Counted from the first letter of the stretch, positions 51,081 to 61,093 are shown. The stretch is DNA of 64,000 nt from Rebecca billardiae RCC1528 (GCA_965240325.2 OZ251231.1:1240001-1304000); one strand, 5' to 3'. Notes: a model not told the origin generated them from the sequence alone. Translations and numbers: made by a program.

Positions 51081-54000
51081 GGGCCGCAAGCGCGCGCTCA
51101 GTGCGGACGCTGGCCGCGGCGGCGGTCACGGCCCGCTGCCGCCGTCGCCTCTCCTCACGTGGAGCGCACACGGCGCGCTCGGCGGCGGCGGCGGCGGCTC
51201 GGCGGCGGCGCTCGCCGGCCGCATCTCGCCGTTCGGCGCGCACTCGCCCGCCGCCGGGTGTCACCGTCCAGAGAGTGCTCCCCCTGTGCTCAGCCGACCG
51301 GGCTCGGCTGGACCTCCGGAGGATGTCTGGTGCGGTGACGAGCTGGGCGGCCTGCCGCCGCTGCACGGCGGCGTCTGGGGCGGCGCCGAGGCGGCGGCCA
51401 TGCTGGACGGGCTGCGCAGCGCGTGCCACCGCCGCCTGGCGGAGCTCAAGTGCCCCGTGAGCCAGGCGGCGAAGCAGATGGGCGTCGAGGTGACGAGCGT
51501 GCGCCGCTGGCTGCGCGGCGAAGACAAGGGCTGGGTCACGCCGCGCGTCGAGGGCTGGCTGGCCGCCACGGCCGAGAGCGCCGGGCGCGGCTCGCTCGGC
51601 GCCGACACCTTGCTTGCCGGCCGCACGGCGACGCCGTCGCCGCGCCTCGGCGCGGGCGCGGGCGCGGGCTCGAGCGTCGCGCCGGGCGCGGCCGGCGGCG
51701 CGTGGCTCGGGCGGCAGCTGCCGGCGAGCCCCCTCCCGGCCTCCCCGCACCCGCAGCACAGTGGCAGCTTCTTCTGCGCCGACATCGGCAGCGGCGCGCT
51801 CGAGCTCGCGGGCCCGCCGCCGCCCTCCGAGCTCACCGCCGCGACGGCGCGCGCCGCGCCGGACGAGAGTGTCGCGCACTGGCTTGCGCACCGACTGCAT
51901 GCACTCGGCGTGTCGCAGGCGCAGGCGGCGCACCAGATGGGCGTACGGCAGGAGATGCTCGCGCGCTGGCTGCGCCGGCTGCGCGCGCCCGAGCGCGCGC
52001 ACTCGCTCTCGGCGCTGCAGCTCGCCAACATGCGCGCGTGCGTGCTGAACTGGCTGGCGAGCGACGCGCGCGCGCGCTCGCACACGCCGCAGCCGCACGG
52101 CTGCGGGCACGACGCGGAGCTTGCGGGGCCGTACACTGCCGCGCTGCTCGCGGCGGGCGGCGGCGGCGCGGGAGGGCTCGGCGCGCTGGTCGCTATGGAC
52201 GACGACGCCGGCGGCGCGGGCGCGTGCGGCGCGCACGGCGTGGATGCGGAGGACGACGTGGCGCGCGAGCTCGAGCTTGCGGACGGCGCGGACGACGGCG
52301 CGGATGCGGAGATGGGCGCCGAGGCCGACGAATGGTTCGGCCACGCCAAGCCGGGAGCAGCCGACGCGCGCCCGTGGCGCACGCACCCGCTGCACGCGCC
52401 GCCGCCGCCGCCGCCGCCGCCTGTCGCGCTGGCCGCCCGGGCCGGCCTTGGCGGCGGCGCGGGCGGCGCAGAGGACACTCAGGGAGATAACGGGCTCGAG
52501 GATGCAGTGCGCGCGGCCGCGCGCCGCGTCGTCCTCTCGCGGCCCACGCCGCGCTGGTCGCACGCCGCGCCGCTGCCCGGCCGGCAGCACTCGGCGGGCG
52601 AGGCGTTGGAAGCGAGCCGCGCGCCCGCGGCCGACGCTGCCGGTGGCGGCGGCGACGCGGCCGCGGCGGCGGCGGCCGCGGCGGCGGCTGCGCGCGCCGC
52701 GGCGGCCGAGGACGAGGAGCTGATCGACACGGTCTCGATCCTGCACCGCCTCTCGAACGCGCCCTCGCCCGTCACGCCGCACCACAAGCGGCTCGCTGAC
52801 ACGCCGCTGCACTGGGCCTCTGGCGGGATTGGCGGCGGCGCGCGCAGCATGCTCGGCGGCGCCGGCCACGGCCACGGCGGCGGCGGCTGCGCCGGGCATG
52901 CGCCCCCCCACCCGCCTCTGTTTGGCGGTGCCGGCGGCGCGAGCGGCGTCTCGATGGGCCGCGCGGCGCCGGAGCCGAGCCACGGCGCGAGCGCGCCGCC
53001 GCCGTGCTCCGCAGGGCTGGCGGCGGCGGCGGCGACGGGCGAGCCCGCGGCCGCGCCTGCCGAAACGCTCACGCCCGCCGCCTCAGGCCGAGTGACGCCT
53101 CCGCCCGGTCACGGCGCGCGGCTGCAGCGGCCGCAGCCGCCGCCGCAGCCGCAGCCGCAGCAGCAGCGCGCGCGGCTCTCGCCCTCGGAGTGCGCGGCGC
53201 CCGACGCGGCGGAGGCGATCCTCTCGCTCTCGGCCGCGCCGTCGCCGGTCGCGCCCGCGAACACGCGCCTGCTGCTGCCTCGTGTCGGGGCGACAGTGCG
53301 CGCGCGCCCGCCCTCGCCGCTGGTGCGGCCTCCCTCTGCGGCGGGTGCGGCCGGCTGCGGCTGCGGCGCGCAGCCACCGAGCGCGTGCGCTCTCGGCAGC
53401 GCGGCGGGCGCGCTCGGCGCGCTGGCCGCCGCCGGCACCGCGGCGCCCTCCGCCTTCGCGCCGGACGCGGCGTGGGCGCACGCGCGAGGCTCGGCTTCGC
53501 TCTCGGCGCAGCCGGGCTGCTACGGCGCGCCGGGCTGCGGCGGCGGCTATGGTGGCGGTGGCGGCTGCGCCGCGCAGCAGCAGCAGCAGCAGCAGCAGCA
53601 CGCGCTGGTGATGACTCCGACACGCTGCGCGCCGCCGTGCGCGCCGCCCGCGCACAAGCCGCCGCCTACGCCGCCCCCGTGCGCGCGCCGGATGCCTCTG
53701 TTGAACGGAGCGGCGGGCGTCGGACTTGGCCACCTGGGCGGCGCGCACGGCGCACCGTCGGCCGCGGGCGCGGCGCTGGCGCTCGCCGAGGGCGCGGCCG
53801 GCTGCGCGCTGGAGGACGACAGCGCGCACCGCGCGCACCGCGCGCCCACCACACCCTCGCGCTCAACCGACGGCGGCGGTCGGCTGGCTGCCGGCCTGAG
53901 CCCGCCGCCTACGCCGCTCAGTCAACCGTGCGCGCCGCGCGCCGCGCGATGCACGCGCACACCGCGCGCTTTGCGCCGCGCGCGCTCAGCCGCGCCTCGC

Positions 54001-54781
54001 GCCGTGCCCTCCCCACGTCTCCGCGCGCGCGCGCCGCCGCCATTCCTTGTCCCCCTTTGTCTCCGTGTATTCCGCTCCGCCAGCTCGTCCGCGCGCCGCG
54101 CCAAGTCGTGGACGCGCGAGGAGGACGAGCGTCTCCGCGATTACGTCCGGCAGCACGGCGCGGGCAAGTGGTCGCGTGTGGCGCACGAGCTGCCGGGTGC
54201 GTGCCGCCGCCGGTGGCGCCGCCGCCGGTGGCGCCGATGGCGCCGCGCCCTCCGCGCGGGGCGCGGGCGCGCGCGCGCCCGCCCGGGCCAGCCGCTCACG
54301 CGCGCGCTCTTGTACCCCTACCCCTTACCCCTTACCCCCTACCCCTACCCCTACCCCTACCCCTAACCGCACGACAGGCCGCACCGGGAAGCAGTGTCGT
54401 GAGCGCTGGTGCAACCAGCTGAGCTCAGACATCAACCGCGCGCTGTGGAGCATGGAGGAGGACCGGACCATCATCGAGGCGCACCGGACGCACGGTAAGC
54501 TGGGCGGCGCGGCCGCGCGCGCCGCGCGCGTGAATGGTGCCGGCCCAGCCCACGGCGCGCGCGCCCTGTGCTGCATCGTTCTGAGTGTCTCGCCGCCGCC
54601 GCCCCGCCGCCGCCGCCGCCGCGCGCGCGGCGCAGGCAACAGCTGGGCGCGCATCGCGCGGCTGCTGCCCGGCCGCACGGACAACCAAGTCAAGAACCGC
54701 TGGAACTCCACCCTCGCCAAGCGCGCGGGCTGCTCCCCGTCGGCCGAGCCGTCGTGCGACTCGCCGCGCGCAGGCGGGTCG

Positions 54782-54816
<35 letters not shown>

Positions 54817-55012
54817 GCACCGCGGCGGCAGCTCGGCTGAGCCGAGCGAGGCCGACGACTCGGTGACGGACGCCGGGAGCACGGCCGGCGGCGTGGGCGC
54901 GCGCGCGCCCAGCGACGGCGCGAGCGCGGACGGCAGCTTGAGTGTCGGCGCGGGCTACGCGGGTGGCGCGGGGCAGTGGATGCCACGCGGCCAACCGGCG
55001 GAGGCGCGCTGA
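48343..55012 (+). CDS. Very large R2R3-MYB protein with five HTH-like repeats, five exons
   Basis: Probable nuclear transcription regulator of about 1931 residues. Exons 48343-48567, 48964-53927, 54084-54196, 54378-54494 and 54636-55012 (all GT-AG, frames agree) are inferred. Near the C-terminus (about 1736-1835) lies a canonical R2R3 MYB pair: [39 protein letters not shown], then [40 protein letters not shown] and RWNSTL, with the regular Trp residues. The rest is Ala/Gly/Pro-rich with poly-Ala and poly-Gln runs and five ~50-residue helix-turn-helix-like repeats (coded near 49540, 50190, 50755, 51406 and 51870) of the pattern [17 protein letters not shown] then [20 protein letters not shown]. 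The first exon, its intron (396 bases, no stop in frame) and the exact ATG (48343 or 48451) are the weakest parts. Bases are extremely GC-rich. Confidence 0.75.
50797..50906 (+). repeat. 110-base exact duplication inside the MYB gene, copy 1
   Basis: Identical over 110 bases to 51451-51560, 654 bases downstream and in the same frame. It codes for the core of HTH-like repeat 3, starting [11 protein letters not shown] and ending RVEGWL. Confidence 0.95.
51451..51560 (+). repeat. 110-base exact duplication inside the MYB gene, copy 2
   Basis: Second copy of the block at 50797-50906, coding the core of HTH-like repeat 4. Flanking codons differ between the copies. Confidence 0.95.
54312..54367 (+). 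repeat. Telomere-like (CCCCTA/CCCCTTA)n tract in a MYB intron
   Basis: About nine units of ACCCCT/ACCCCTT in a row, ending CCCCTAACC. The opposite strand reads GGGGTA/GGGGTAA, close to but not identical with TTAGGG-type telomere repeats. It makes up part of the intron between the R2 helices, just before the acceptor at 54377. Confidence 0.9.
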
Positions 55013-55619
55013 GCCACTCACTGAGCTGAGCAAGCCTGGGCATGCACACAGGGAGCCACTACATGCGAGGGGTCGAGTGGCGCGGGCGAGGGCGAGCTCG
55101 AGGCGGGCGCATTCCAGAGGCGATCGCGCGCTCAGGGCGCGTCGCTCGCCAGCCGGCGCAGAGCCGCCACTCGCTCCACTCAGCACTCGCCACTCGGTCG
55201 AGCCGTCAAGGGCGCCGATCGGCCGCGGCGGCGGGGTCAGCCATACGTGATACGTGAAGACGTGTGGACAAGGGACATCACGGTACGAGTACGTCATCAG
55301 TCTAGCTGTCAGTGTTGCTTCGAGCGGTGGCGACGTGGAGTCTGCACCAACTGATGATGACACTCTTGTCAGCCTCATCATCGACGATGACAATGACTGC
55401 TCTGGCTAGCAAGTTTTGGTACAGTAGCACTAAGCTAAGTGTAGCGGCAAGTCTTGATACTAAAGTAGTTAGTACCAGTAACTACCGTACTGACTAAGCA
55501 GACAGACTAACTGACCCGCCGCCATCGTGCGGCACGACAGACGACGAGCTCTAGCGGTCGATCACCGACACGCGACGGCGTGACCGAGGGCGGCGCGCGG
55601 CGCGGCCGACCGGCGCGCC
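55013..55619. other. Intergenic region between MYB and ERGIC3 genes
   Basis: No gene is supported. The left half is GC-rich; 55260-55520 is mixed and includes the probable ERGIC3 promoter. Confidence 0.45.
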
Positions 55620-57896
55620 ATGGCGCCCGGGATCATGGCGTACGACGCGTTCCCAAAGACGCTGGACGAGCTCAAGGAGCGCACGCTCGGCGGCGCCCTG
55701 AGTACGCTGCGCCGCGCCGGCGCGGCGCGGGCGTGCGAGCGCCGCACGGGCAGCGTGCCTGACTCGCGCCGCTCTCACTCCCTCTCGCGCGTGCGAACGC
55801 CGCCGCCCCGCGCCCGCGCGCAGTCTCGATCGCGGCAACGTGCCTCATCATCACCCTCTTCTTCTCCGAGCTCGCCCACTTCCGCACGATCGAGACGGTC
55901 GACCAGCTGGACGTGGACGTGTCGTCGCAGGGCAAGATCCTGATCAACCTCGACATTGAGCTGCCGTCGATCCCGTGCAGCGAGCTGGTGGTCGACGTGG
56001 TCGACGAGTCGGAGACGCAGCAGCTCGCGGTGAACGAGAGCCTGCACAAGCTGCGGCTCGACCGGCACGGCTCGCCCATGGAGGTGCCCCGCCGGGTCGA
56101 CTGGGGTCACACGCTCGCGGCCGGCTTCAAGCACCGCAAGGTGCTGGGCGGCGCCGCGCCCGCCGCGCGCGCCGACGAGCCGCGCGCCGACGCGCGCCCG
56201 AGCGCGTCCCTCCGCGCGGCGTGGCGCCCGCAGGTGATGAGCCTCGTCGACTCCGTCTCCTCCGCGCTGCACGAGACGATCGACGAGCTCAGCGAGGACG
56301 AGGCGGCCGAGCGCTCGCACGACCAGCACACGCACGAGGAGCACGTCGCACACAGGCGGCAGCTGGCGCACCGCGCCGTGGCGCTGCAGGAGCAGCTGGA
56401 CGAGCTCACGTCGGTGGCGGACTCGGCGCAGAGCGCGAGTGATGTGCTGCAGCTCACGCACGACGAGCTCGTCGCCATCCGAGTGCGTGCGCCCGCGCGG
56501 CTGCCCGCCCGCCCGCGCCGCGCCCACGTGCCGTGCCACGGTGCCGCGGTGCCGCGCCGCGCGCCGCGCGCCGCGCGCCGCGCAGTTGCCGCGCCGAGCG
56601 CCGGTCGCGTCGGCGCGCGCGTGCGCGCGCGGGCTTGCGCGCTGAGCGCCCCGTCGCGCGCACGCGCGCGCGCCGCGCGCCGCGCAGGCGAAGATCCGCG
56701 ACGCGCGGCTCTACTCGGACGAGCAGGAGGAGCACGTGGCGGCGAACCTGGACGCGATGGAGCGCAACCTCGTCAAGCTGCGGATGGGCGGCCACGGCGG
56801 CGGCGCGGCGGACGAGACGGCGAACCTGCAGGAGGCGCTGCGCATCCGGCTGTCGATCCTGCAGGACAACCTGAAGGGCTTCGTCTCGCCCGAGGACATC
56901 GACCGCCGCGACCGCTACCGCGACCTCGCCGAGATGCTCTCCGAGCTGCAGAACACCACCAGACTGCTCGCGCTGCCGGACGAAGACCGCTCGGCGCTGT
57001 TCCACACGGCCTACTATCTGCAGGACGCGCTGGACGAGCTGGCGGCGGGCGCGACGGGCGCGGCGCGCGCGGACGCGGAGCGCAGGCTGGCGCAGCACCT
57101 CGAGCTCTTCCGCGTCGAGCTCACCGGCTCGTCGCTGCCCGAGAACTACTGCGGCTCGTGCTACGGCGCCGCGCGGCCGCCGGTCAAGTGCTGCAACACG
57201 TGCGACGACGTGAAGGCAGCGTACCGCGCGCGCCGCTGGGCGGTGTCGGACGAGACGACGTTCGAGCAGTGCCGGCGCGAGAGCAAGCAGCGCGCCGCGG
57301 TGATCGCCGACGGCGAGGGGTGCAACGTGTACGGCACGCTCGACGTCGAGCGCGCGCTAGGCACGGTGCACATCGCGCCCGCCTCGAGCGCGAGCTTGAG
57401 CTCAACCGGGCAGCCGATCGCGCAGGCGGCCAACCTCGTGCACGAGGACGTGGCGCACTTCAACGTGAGCCATCGCATCAACAGGCTCAGCTTCGGCGAC
57501 GACTTCCCCGGGCAGGTCAACCCGCTCGACGGCGTGTGGCGCGCGTCGCCCTCCGGCCCGGGCGTCGCGCGGTACTTCATCAAGGTCGTGCCGACCGTGT
57601 ACACGGGCATGGCTGGCGCGCAGCTCCGCTCCAACCAGTTCGCCTCCACAGAGTACTTCAAGGAGGTGCGCGAGGACGACCGGCTCTTCCAGATGCCGGG
57701 CATCCACTTCACGTACGACGTCACGCCGCTGCGCGTCAAGATCACTGAGCGGCGCGGGCGCACGCTGGTGAGCTTCCTGATGCGCTGCGCGTCGACCATC
57801 GGCGGGGTCTTCACCGTCGCGGGGATGGTCGACCGCATGCTCTACTCGTCGCAGCGGATGATGATGCAGAAGGTGCAGATCGGCAAGGCGAGCTGA
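55620..57896 (+). CDS. ERGIC3: ERGIC3/Erv46-type ER-Golgi cargo receptor with coiled-coil insertion, three exons
   Basis: Membrane protein that cycles between ER and Golgi as a cargo receptor with the Erv41 partner. Exons 55620-55701, 55824-56482 and 56688-57896 give 649 residues; introns are GTACGCTG...CGCAG and GTGCGTGC...CGCAG. The family core is clear: AYDAFPKTLDELKERTLGGA, TM1 near 28-47 (ISIAATCLIITLFFSELAHF), the luminal CGSCYGA...CCNTCDDVKAAY region near 400, GCNVYGTLDVERALGTVHIA, FNVSHRINRLSFGDDFPGQV, PGIHFTYDVTPLRVKITERR and the C-terminal TM2 (VSFLMRCASTIGGVFTVAGM). Human and yeast proteins are about 380-415 residues; here some 250 extra, mostly helical and acidic residues (about 110-390, for example LVDSVSSALHETIDELSED) sit between TM1 and the Cys motif. 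No clear KKxx signal is seen at the end. Confidence 0.9.
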
Positions 57897-58374
57897 CGCG
57901 AGCCATGCCCATCGGATGCTGCGGACTGAGCTCCCGCGACGCTGCGAGACTAGCAGCTATGCGCTGTAATTAAATATGCGCGCTGCTATATCGCTAGGCC
58001 GGCTAGCCTAGGCCCGACGGCAACGTCGGACTCGGAGTACCTGTACTCTGTAGGCTGTACTCTGGCTGTCTCAGTCTGTCTGTCTCTGTTACTGATGTAG
58101 CATCAGTTCATCGCGTCACGATAGATATATCGATGACGAGCAGTGAGATGCCGCCACTCCGACTCCGAGCAGACGACTCATCCGTCATCGGTCTCGGTCT
58201 CGGAGACAGACGACGTATCTAGTCGGACGAGTGACGGAGTAGTGACGAGTATGGACTACGGTCAAGCCTCTGCTCAGAGCCTCAGAGTAGTCTGACTGAG
58301 CGCGCAGTCAGCATGCGCGCGCATCATCATCTGATCATGATGCATATATGTAGTAGTCATCATCAAAATAAAGA
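57897..58374. other. Intergenic region between convergent genes
   Basis: No gene is supported. It contains two converging 3' ends; 58030-58100 has short CTGTCTGTCTC repeats. Confidence 0.45.
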
Positions 58375-60768
58375 TCATCCACGCGCGCAGTCTGGCAGTG
58401 CAACCGTCGACGTGACGTTGGCGCCGTCGCCGTGAGCGAGATCCGTGTCATTGACGAACTCTGCTTGACGCGCCGCTTCGAGCCGCAGTGCAACCGTCGA
58501 CGTCACGTTGGCATCGGCCGCAGCATCATCGTCCTTGCTGGCCAGCCAGGCCGGCGGCTTCGCGGGCGGCTTGCAGCCGAAGCCGAGGCAGTCCGACACG
58601 ATCGTCATGACGGCGATGCTGCGAAAGTGCACCTCGTGCCTCGAGTAGTTGCTCCACCACGTCGCCGTCCAGTCCTCGCTCGCCCCCGCCGCGCGCAGCG
58701 TGAGCGTGTGCTCGCCCTGCGCGAGCGTGCCGCGCACCTCGCCCGCCTTTGCCCACGCGAAGGGGAGCACGTTGTAGAACTTCTCGACCGTGATGAAGCG
58801 CTTGGCCTGGCGCAGGGCGAGGGACGCCAGGTTGAACGCCGCGACGAACGCGCCGTCGACGAACGCCTCCACCACCCCGAGGGGCTGGTAGCTCTCGGAC
58901 AAGCCCACCGAGAGCGCGCACCCGCTCGCCGATTCGCACGGCACGCGCAAGTTGAGCTCGGCGCCGGCGTCGCTCGCGTACAGGTAGCGCTGCTTGCCGT
59001 CCAGCCGCCAGCCGGTGCTCGAGGCGAGCATGGCGTCCGCCGTGCCCGACTGCACGTCCGCGCATCGCGTCTGCTCCGGGAGCAGCATCGCCCGGTGCAG
59101 CTCGAGGCTGATGGGTTTCGGCGGCGGCCCGAGCGAGTTGGACGGCTCCCGCACGACGGGCGACGGCGCGGCGTGCTGCCCCGCGCCAAAGCGACGCTCT
59201 GCCTGGAGCATGAGGTCGAGGAGGGCGCAGGCCATGAGCTGGTGGCCGCGCACGTTGGGGTGGTGGAACGCCGCGGGCTGGAGCACGTCGACGGGCCTGA
59301 GCTCCCCCGAGACGAGCAGCGGCCACAGCCCTGCCTTCAGCGAGACGGAGGGCAGGCCGTTCCACAGCGCCAGCGTGTCCCAGCACGCGCTCGAGTCGAC
59401 AAACGCGTCGAGCGCAAAGGTGTGCGCGAAGACCACCGCGGCCTGCGGCGCGTTCGCGCGGATGCGCCAGAGCAGGCGGTCGGCCTTGGTGACCACCTGG
59501 CCGAACCCGCTGCCCGCGCACGCCGGGGACGTGTTGATGGCGTACTCGACGAGGAACAGGTCAATGGCTGACAGGTTGGTGCCTGCGAATGCGGTCCTTA
59601 GGCACACGGTCAGGAGGTCGGGGCCGGTGCCGCCGCGTGCCTTGTTGGTCACGTGCGTGGAGATGCCGGCCCGGCCGAGGAGATGGGCCAGCTCCTGCAC
59701 GTACCCCCGCCCGCAGCACGCCGCGCCGCACGCCGACGCCGGCTTGCCGCACTGCGTGTAACCGCCGCCGTTCGAGGTCGAGCCTCCGACGACTGCGATG
59801 CGGAGCGTGCGCCCGGTGGCGCGCGCGCGGCCGAGCGCGGAGCCGAGCGCTCGCAGGTCGCCGTAGTTGGCGATGCTGCGGCGCAGGAAGTCGGCGGCCT
59901 TGGACGCATCCCCGAGGTTCGCGCCCACCACCTGCAGGGGCACCAACGACGAGCTCGAGAGCGAGATGCGACCCACAGCGGACCCAGCGGCTACGCTGCT
60001 GCCGCTGCCGGCTCCCTGAGCGGCCTCCGGCTGCGCGGTGCCGCTCGCAGTGGCCTTCGTGTCGCTCGGCCCCTGAGGGTGCGGGTATGAGCGCGCAAGG
60101 GCCGAATCAGACGGGCCTTCTCCGCGGCCAACGCCGCTGCCGCCCTGTCCCGCAGCCGCCTGCTGAGCTGTGCCGCTGCGATCGCTTGAGCCGTTGGTCC
60201 CGACCTCGCGCAGGCGCGAGCTGGGCTTGTAGAAAGCCACGTGGCGGAGGCCCTTCAGACCAACGATCCGCACCCGGCTCTCGGGCGCTCTCCAAATGGC
60301 CTTTGCGCGGCCAGCCTCGCAGCACAGCCCACGCGCAACCGCCCCACCCTGCGGGCAGCGCGTGCGCTCGTCCAGCGGGCCCTCGCGCGCGCGCACGAAG
60401 GCTAGATCGCGCTCGGACGTGAGGCAGAACTGGCGGCAGGTCGAGCGCTTGTGCTTCCAGTTTGGACACGAGAAGACGTACGTCCCAGTGCAGTTGTCCA
60501 TCACAGACGAATGCTCCTGAAAACAGGTGGAATCGGATGAATGATTATGCCTCATTCGCCGGCGTGCGGGCGCATCCGTGGTGTTGTTCACGCTCTGCAC
60601 AGTCTCCGGGCTGTGGCCGAGGCCCGAAGCATGGCGCACTGCTCGGCGCGAGGCGTGAGACGCAGGAGCGTCGGGCGCCGCCCACCGCGCCGCGTGGCCC
60701 ACAACTGGTGCCAGCGCCAGCAGGCAGGCGGCGAGGCGGCAGCAGCGCGGTCCCGACTCCGCCATCAT
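58375..60768 (-). CDS. Secreted SGNH/GDSL-type protein with Cys-rich N-terminal domain
   Basis: A 797-residue secreted protein. A signal peptide (CRLAACLLALAPVVGHA, cut near residue 27) is followed by a Cys-rich domain (about 75-160, nine or so Cys, with SCPNWKHKRSTCRQFC and RGLCCEAG) and a Ser/Gly-rich linker. From about 320 an SGNH-hydrolase-type fold is suggested: IAVVGGSTSNGGGY in the place of block I (GDS), VTNKARGGTGPDL for block II, LFLVEYAINTS for block III and FHHPNVRGHQLMA near 500 for block V with a His. The Asp and Asn of classic enzymes are partly replaced, so activity is uncertain. A ~150-residue beta-rich segment (about 610-740) and a short C-terminal repeat (ANVTSTVAL twice, from a ~30-base tandem at 58393 and 58490) follow. 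Related proteins modify cell-wall glycans. Confidence 0.7.
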   Translation of the reverse strand: MMAESGPRCCRLAACLLALAPVVGHAARWAAPDAPASHASRRAVRHASGLGHSPETVQSVNNTTDAPARRRMRHNHSSDSTCFQEHSSVMDNCTGTYVFSCPNWKHKRSTCRQFCLTSERDLAFVRAREGPLDERTRCPQGGAVARGLCCEAGRAKAIWRAPESRVRIVGLKGLRHVAFYKPSSRLREVGTNGSSDRSGTAQQAAAGQGGSGVGRGEGPSDSALARSYPHPQGPSDTKATASGTAQPEAAQGAGSGSSVAAGSAVGRISLSSSSLVPLQVVGANLGDASKAADFLRRSIANYGDLRALGSALGRARATGRTLRIAVVGGSTSNGGGYTQCGKPASACGAACCGRGYVQELAHLLGRAGISTHVTNKARGGTGPDLLTVCLRTAFAGTNLSAIDLFLVEYAINTSPACAGSGFGQVVTKADRLLWRIRANAPQAAVVFAHTFALDAFVDSSACWDTLALWNGLPSVSLKAGLWPLLVSGELRPVDVLQPAAFHHPNVRGHQLMACALLDLMLQAERRFGAGQHAAPSPVVREPSNSLGPPPKPISLELHRAMLLPEQTRCADVQSGTADAMLASSTGWRLDGKQRYLYASDAGAELNLRVPCESASGCALSVGLSESYQPLGVVEAFVDGAFVAAFNLASLALRQAKRFITVEKFYNVLPFAWAKAGEVRGTLAQGEHTLTLRAAGASEDWTATWWSNYSRHEVHFRSIAVMTIVSDCLGFGCKPPAKPPAWLASKDDDAAADANVTSTVALRLEAARQAEFVNDTDLAHGDGANVTSTVALPDCARG

Positions 60769-60960
60769 CGCTCAGCATGCATGAATCAATAACAATAATA
60801 ATACACAGACGACGACTACGGCATACTGTGCGTCTCTTATTCTTAGTAAACTGTACGCGAATATTTCTGATTATTTTGCCGCCGCAGGGCAGGGAGCCCT
60901 GGGCTGGGAGTGCTTTGTGATCGTCACATAAAAAAAGTGATATCATCACAGCGTCGTGAT
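60769..60960 (-). promoter_or_regulatory. Upstream region of the SGNH gene
   Basis: The immediate 5' flank of the gene starting at 60768. It is AT-rich and includes the dispersed motif copy at 60826-60855. Confidence 0.4.
60826..60855 (+). repeat. Dispersed repeat motif, copy 3 (30 bases)
   Basis: Identical over 30 bases to the end of the 47-base motif at 18969-19015 and 40933-40979 (ending GTCTCTTATTCTTAGTAAAC, then TGTAC). Here it lies 58-87 bases upstream of the SGNH start codon, in the opposite direction to that gene. Confidence 0.85.
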
Positions 60961-61093
60961 CACGTGACGCGTCACGTCACGTGAAGTCACGTCGGCAATC
61001 GGGGCATTGTCACGTGACAGTCAAGTAGTCGGTGCCGGACTCGTCACGTGATGTCACGTGATCATGCCTGTTGGGCAGACGTGACGACACGTG
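60961..61093. promoter_or_regulatory. Cluster of six CACGTG sites
   Basis: Six CACGTG palindromes lie at 60961, 60978, 61011, 61045, 61055 and 61088, four as GTCACGTGA-type longer palindromes, spaced 10-34 bases apart, in a stretch that also has TCACGTCA and GTGACG half-sites. CACGTG is the core of the E-box/G-box bound by bHLH and bZIP proteins. The cluster is about 190-330 bases upstream of the minus-strand SGNH gene, so it may be its control region. Confidence 0.6.

Noticed and set aside
50683-52983. 766-codon minus-strand frame inside the MYB gene
   Set aside because: It only mirrors the repeats on the plus strand and its product is Arg/Ala-rich without domains.
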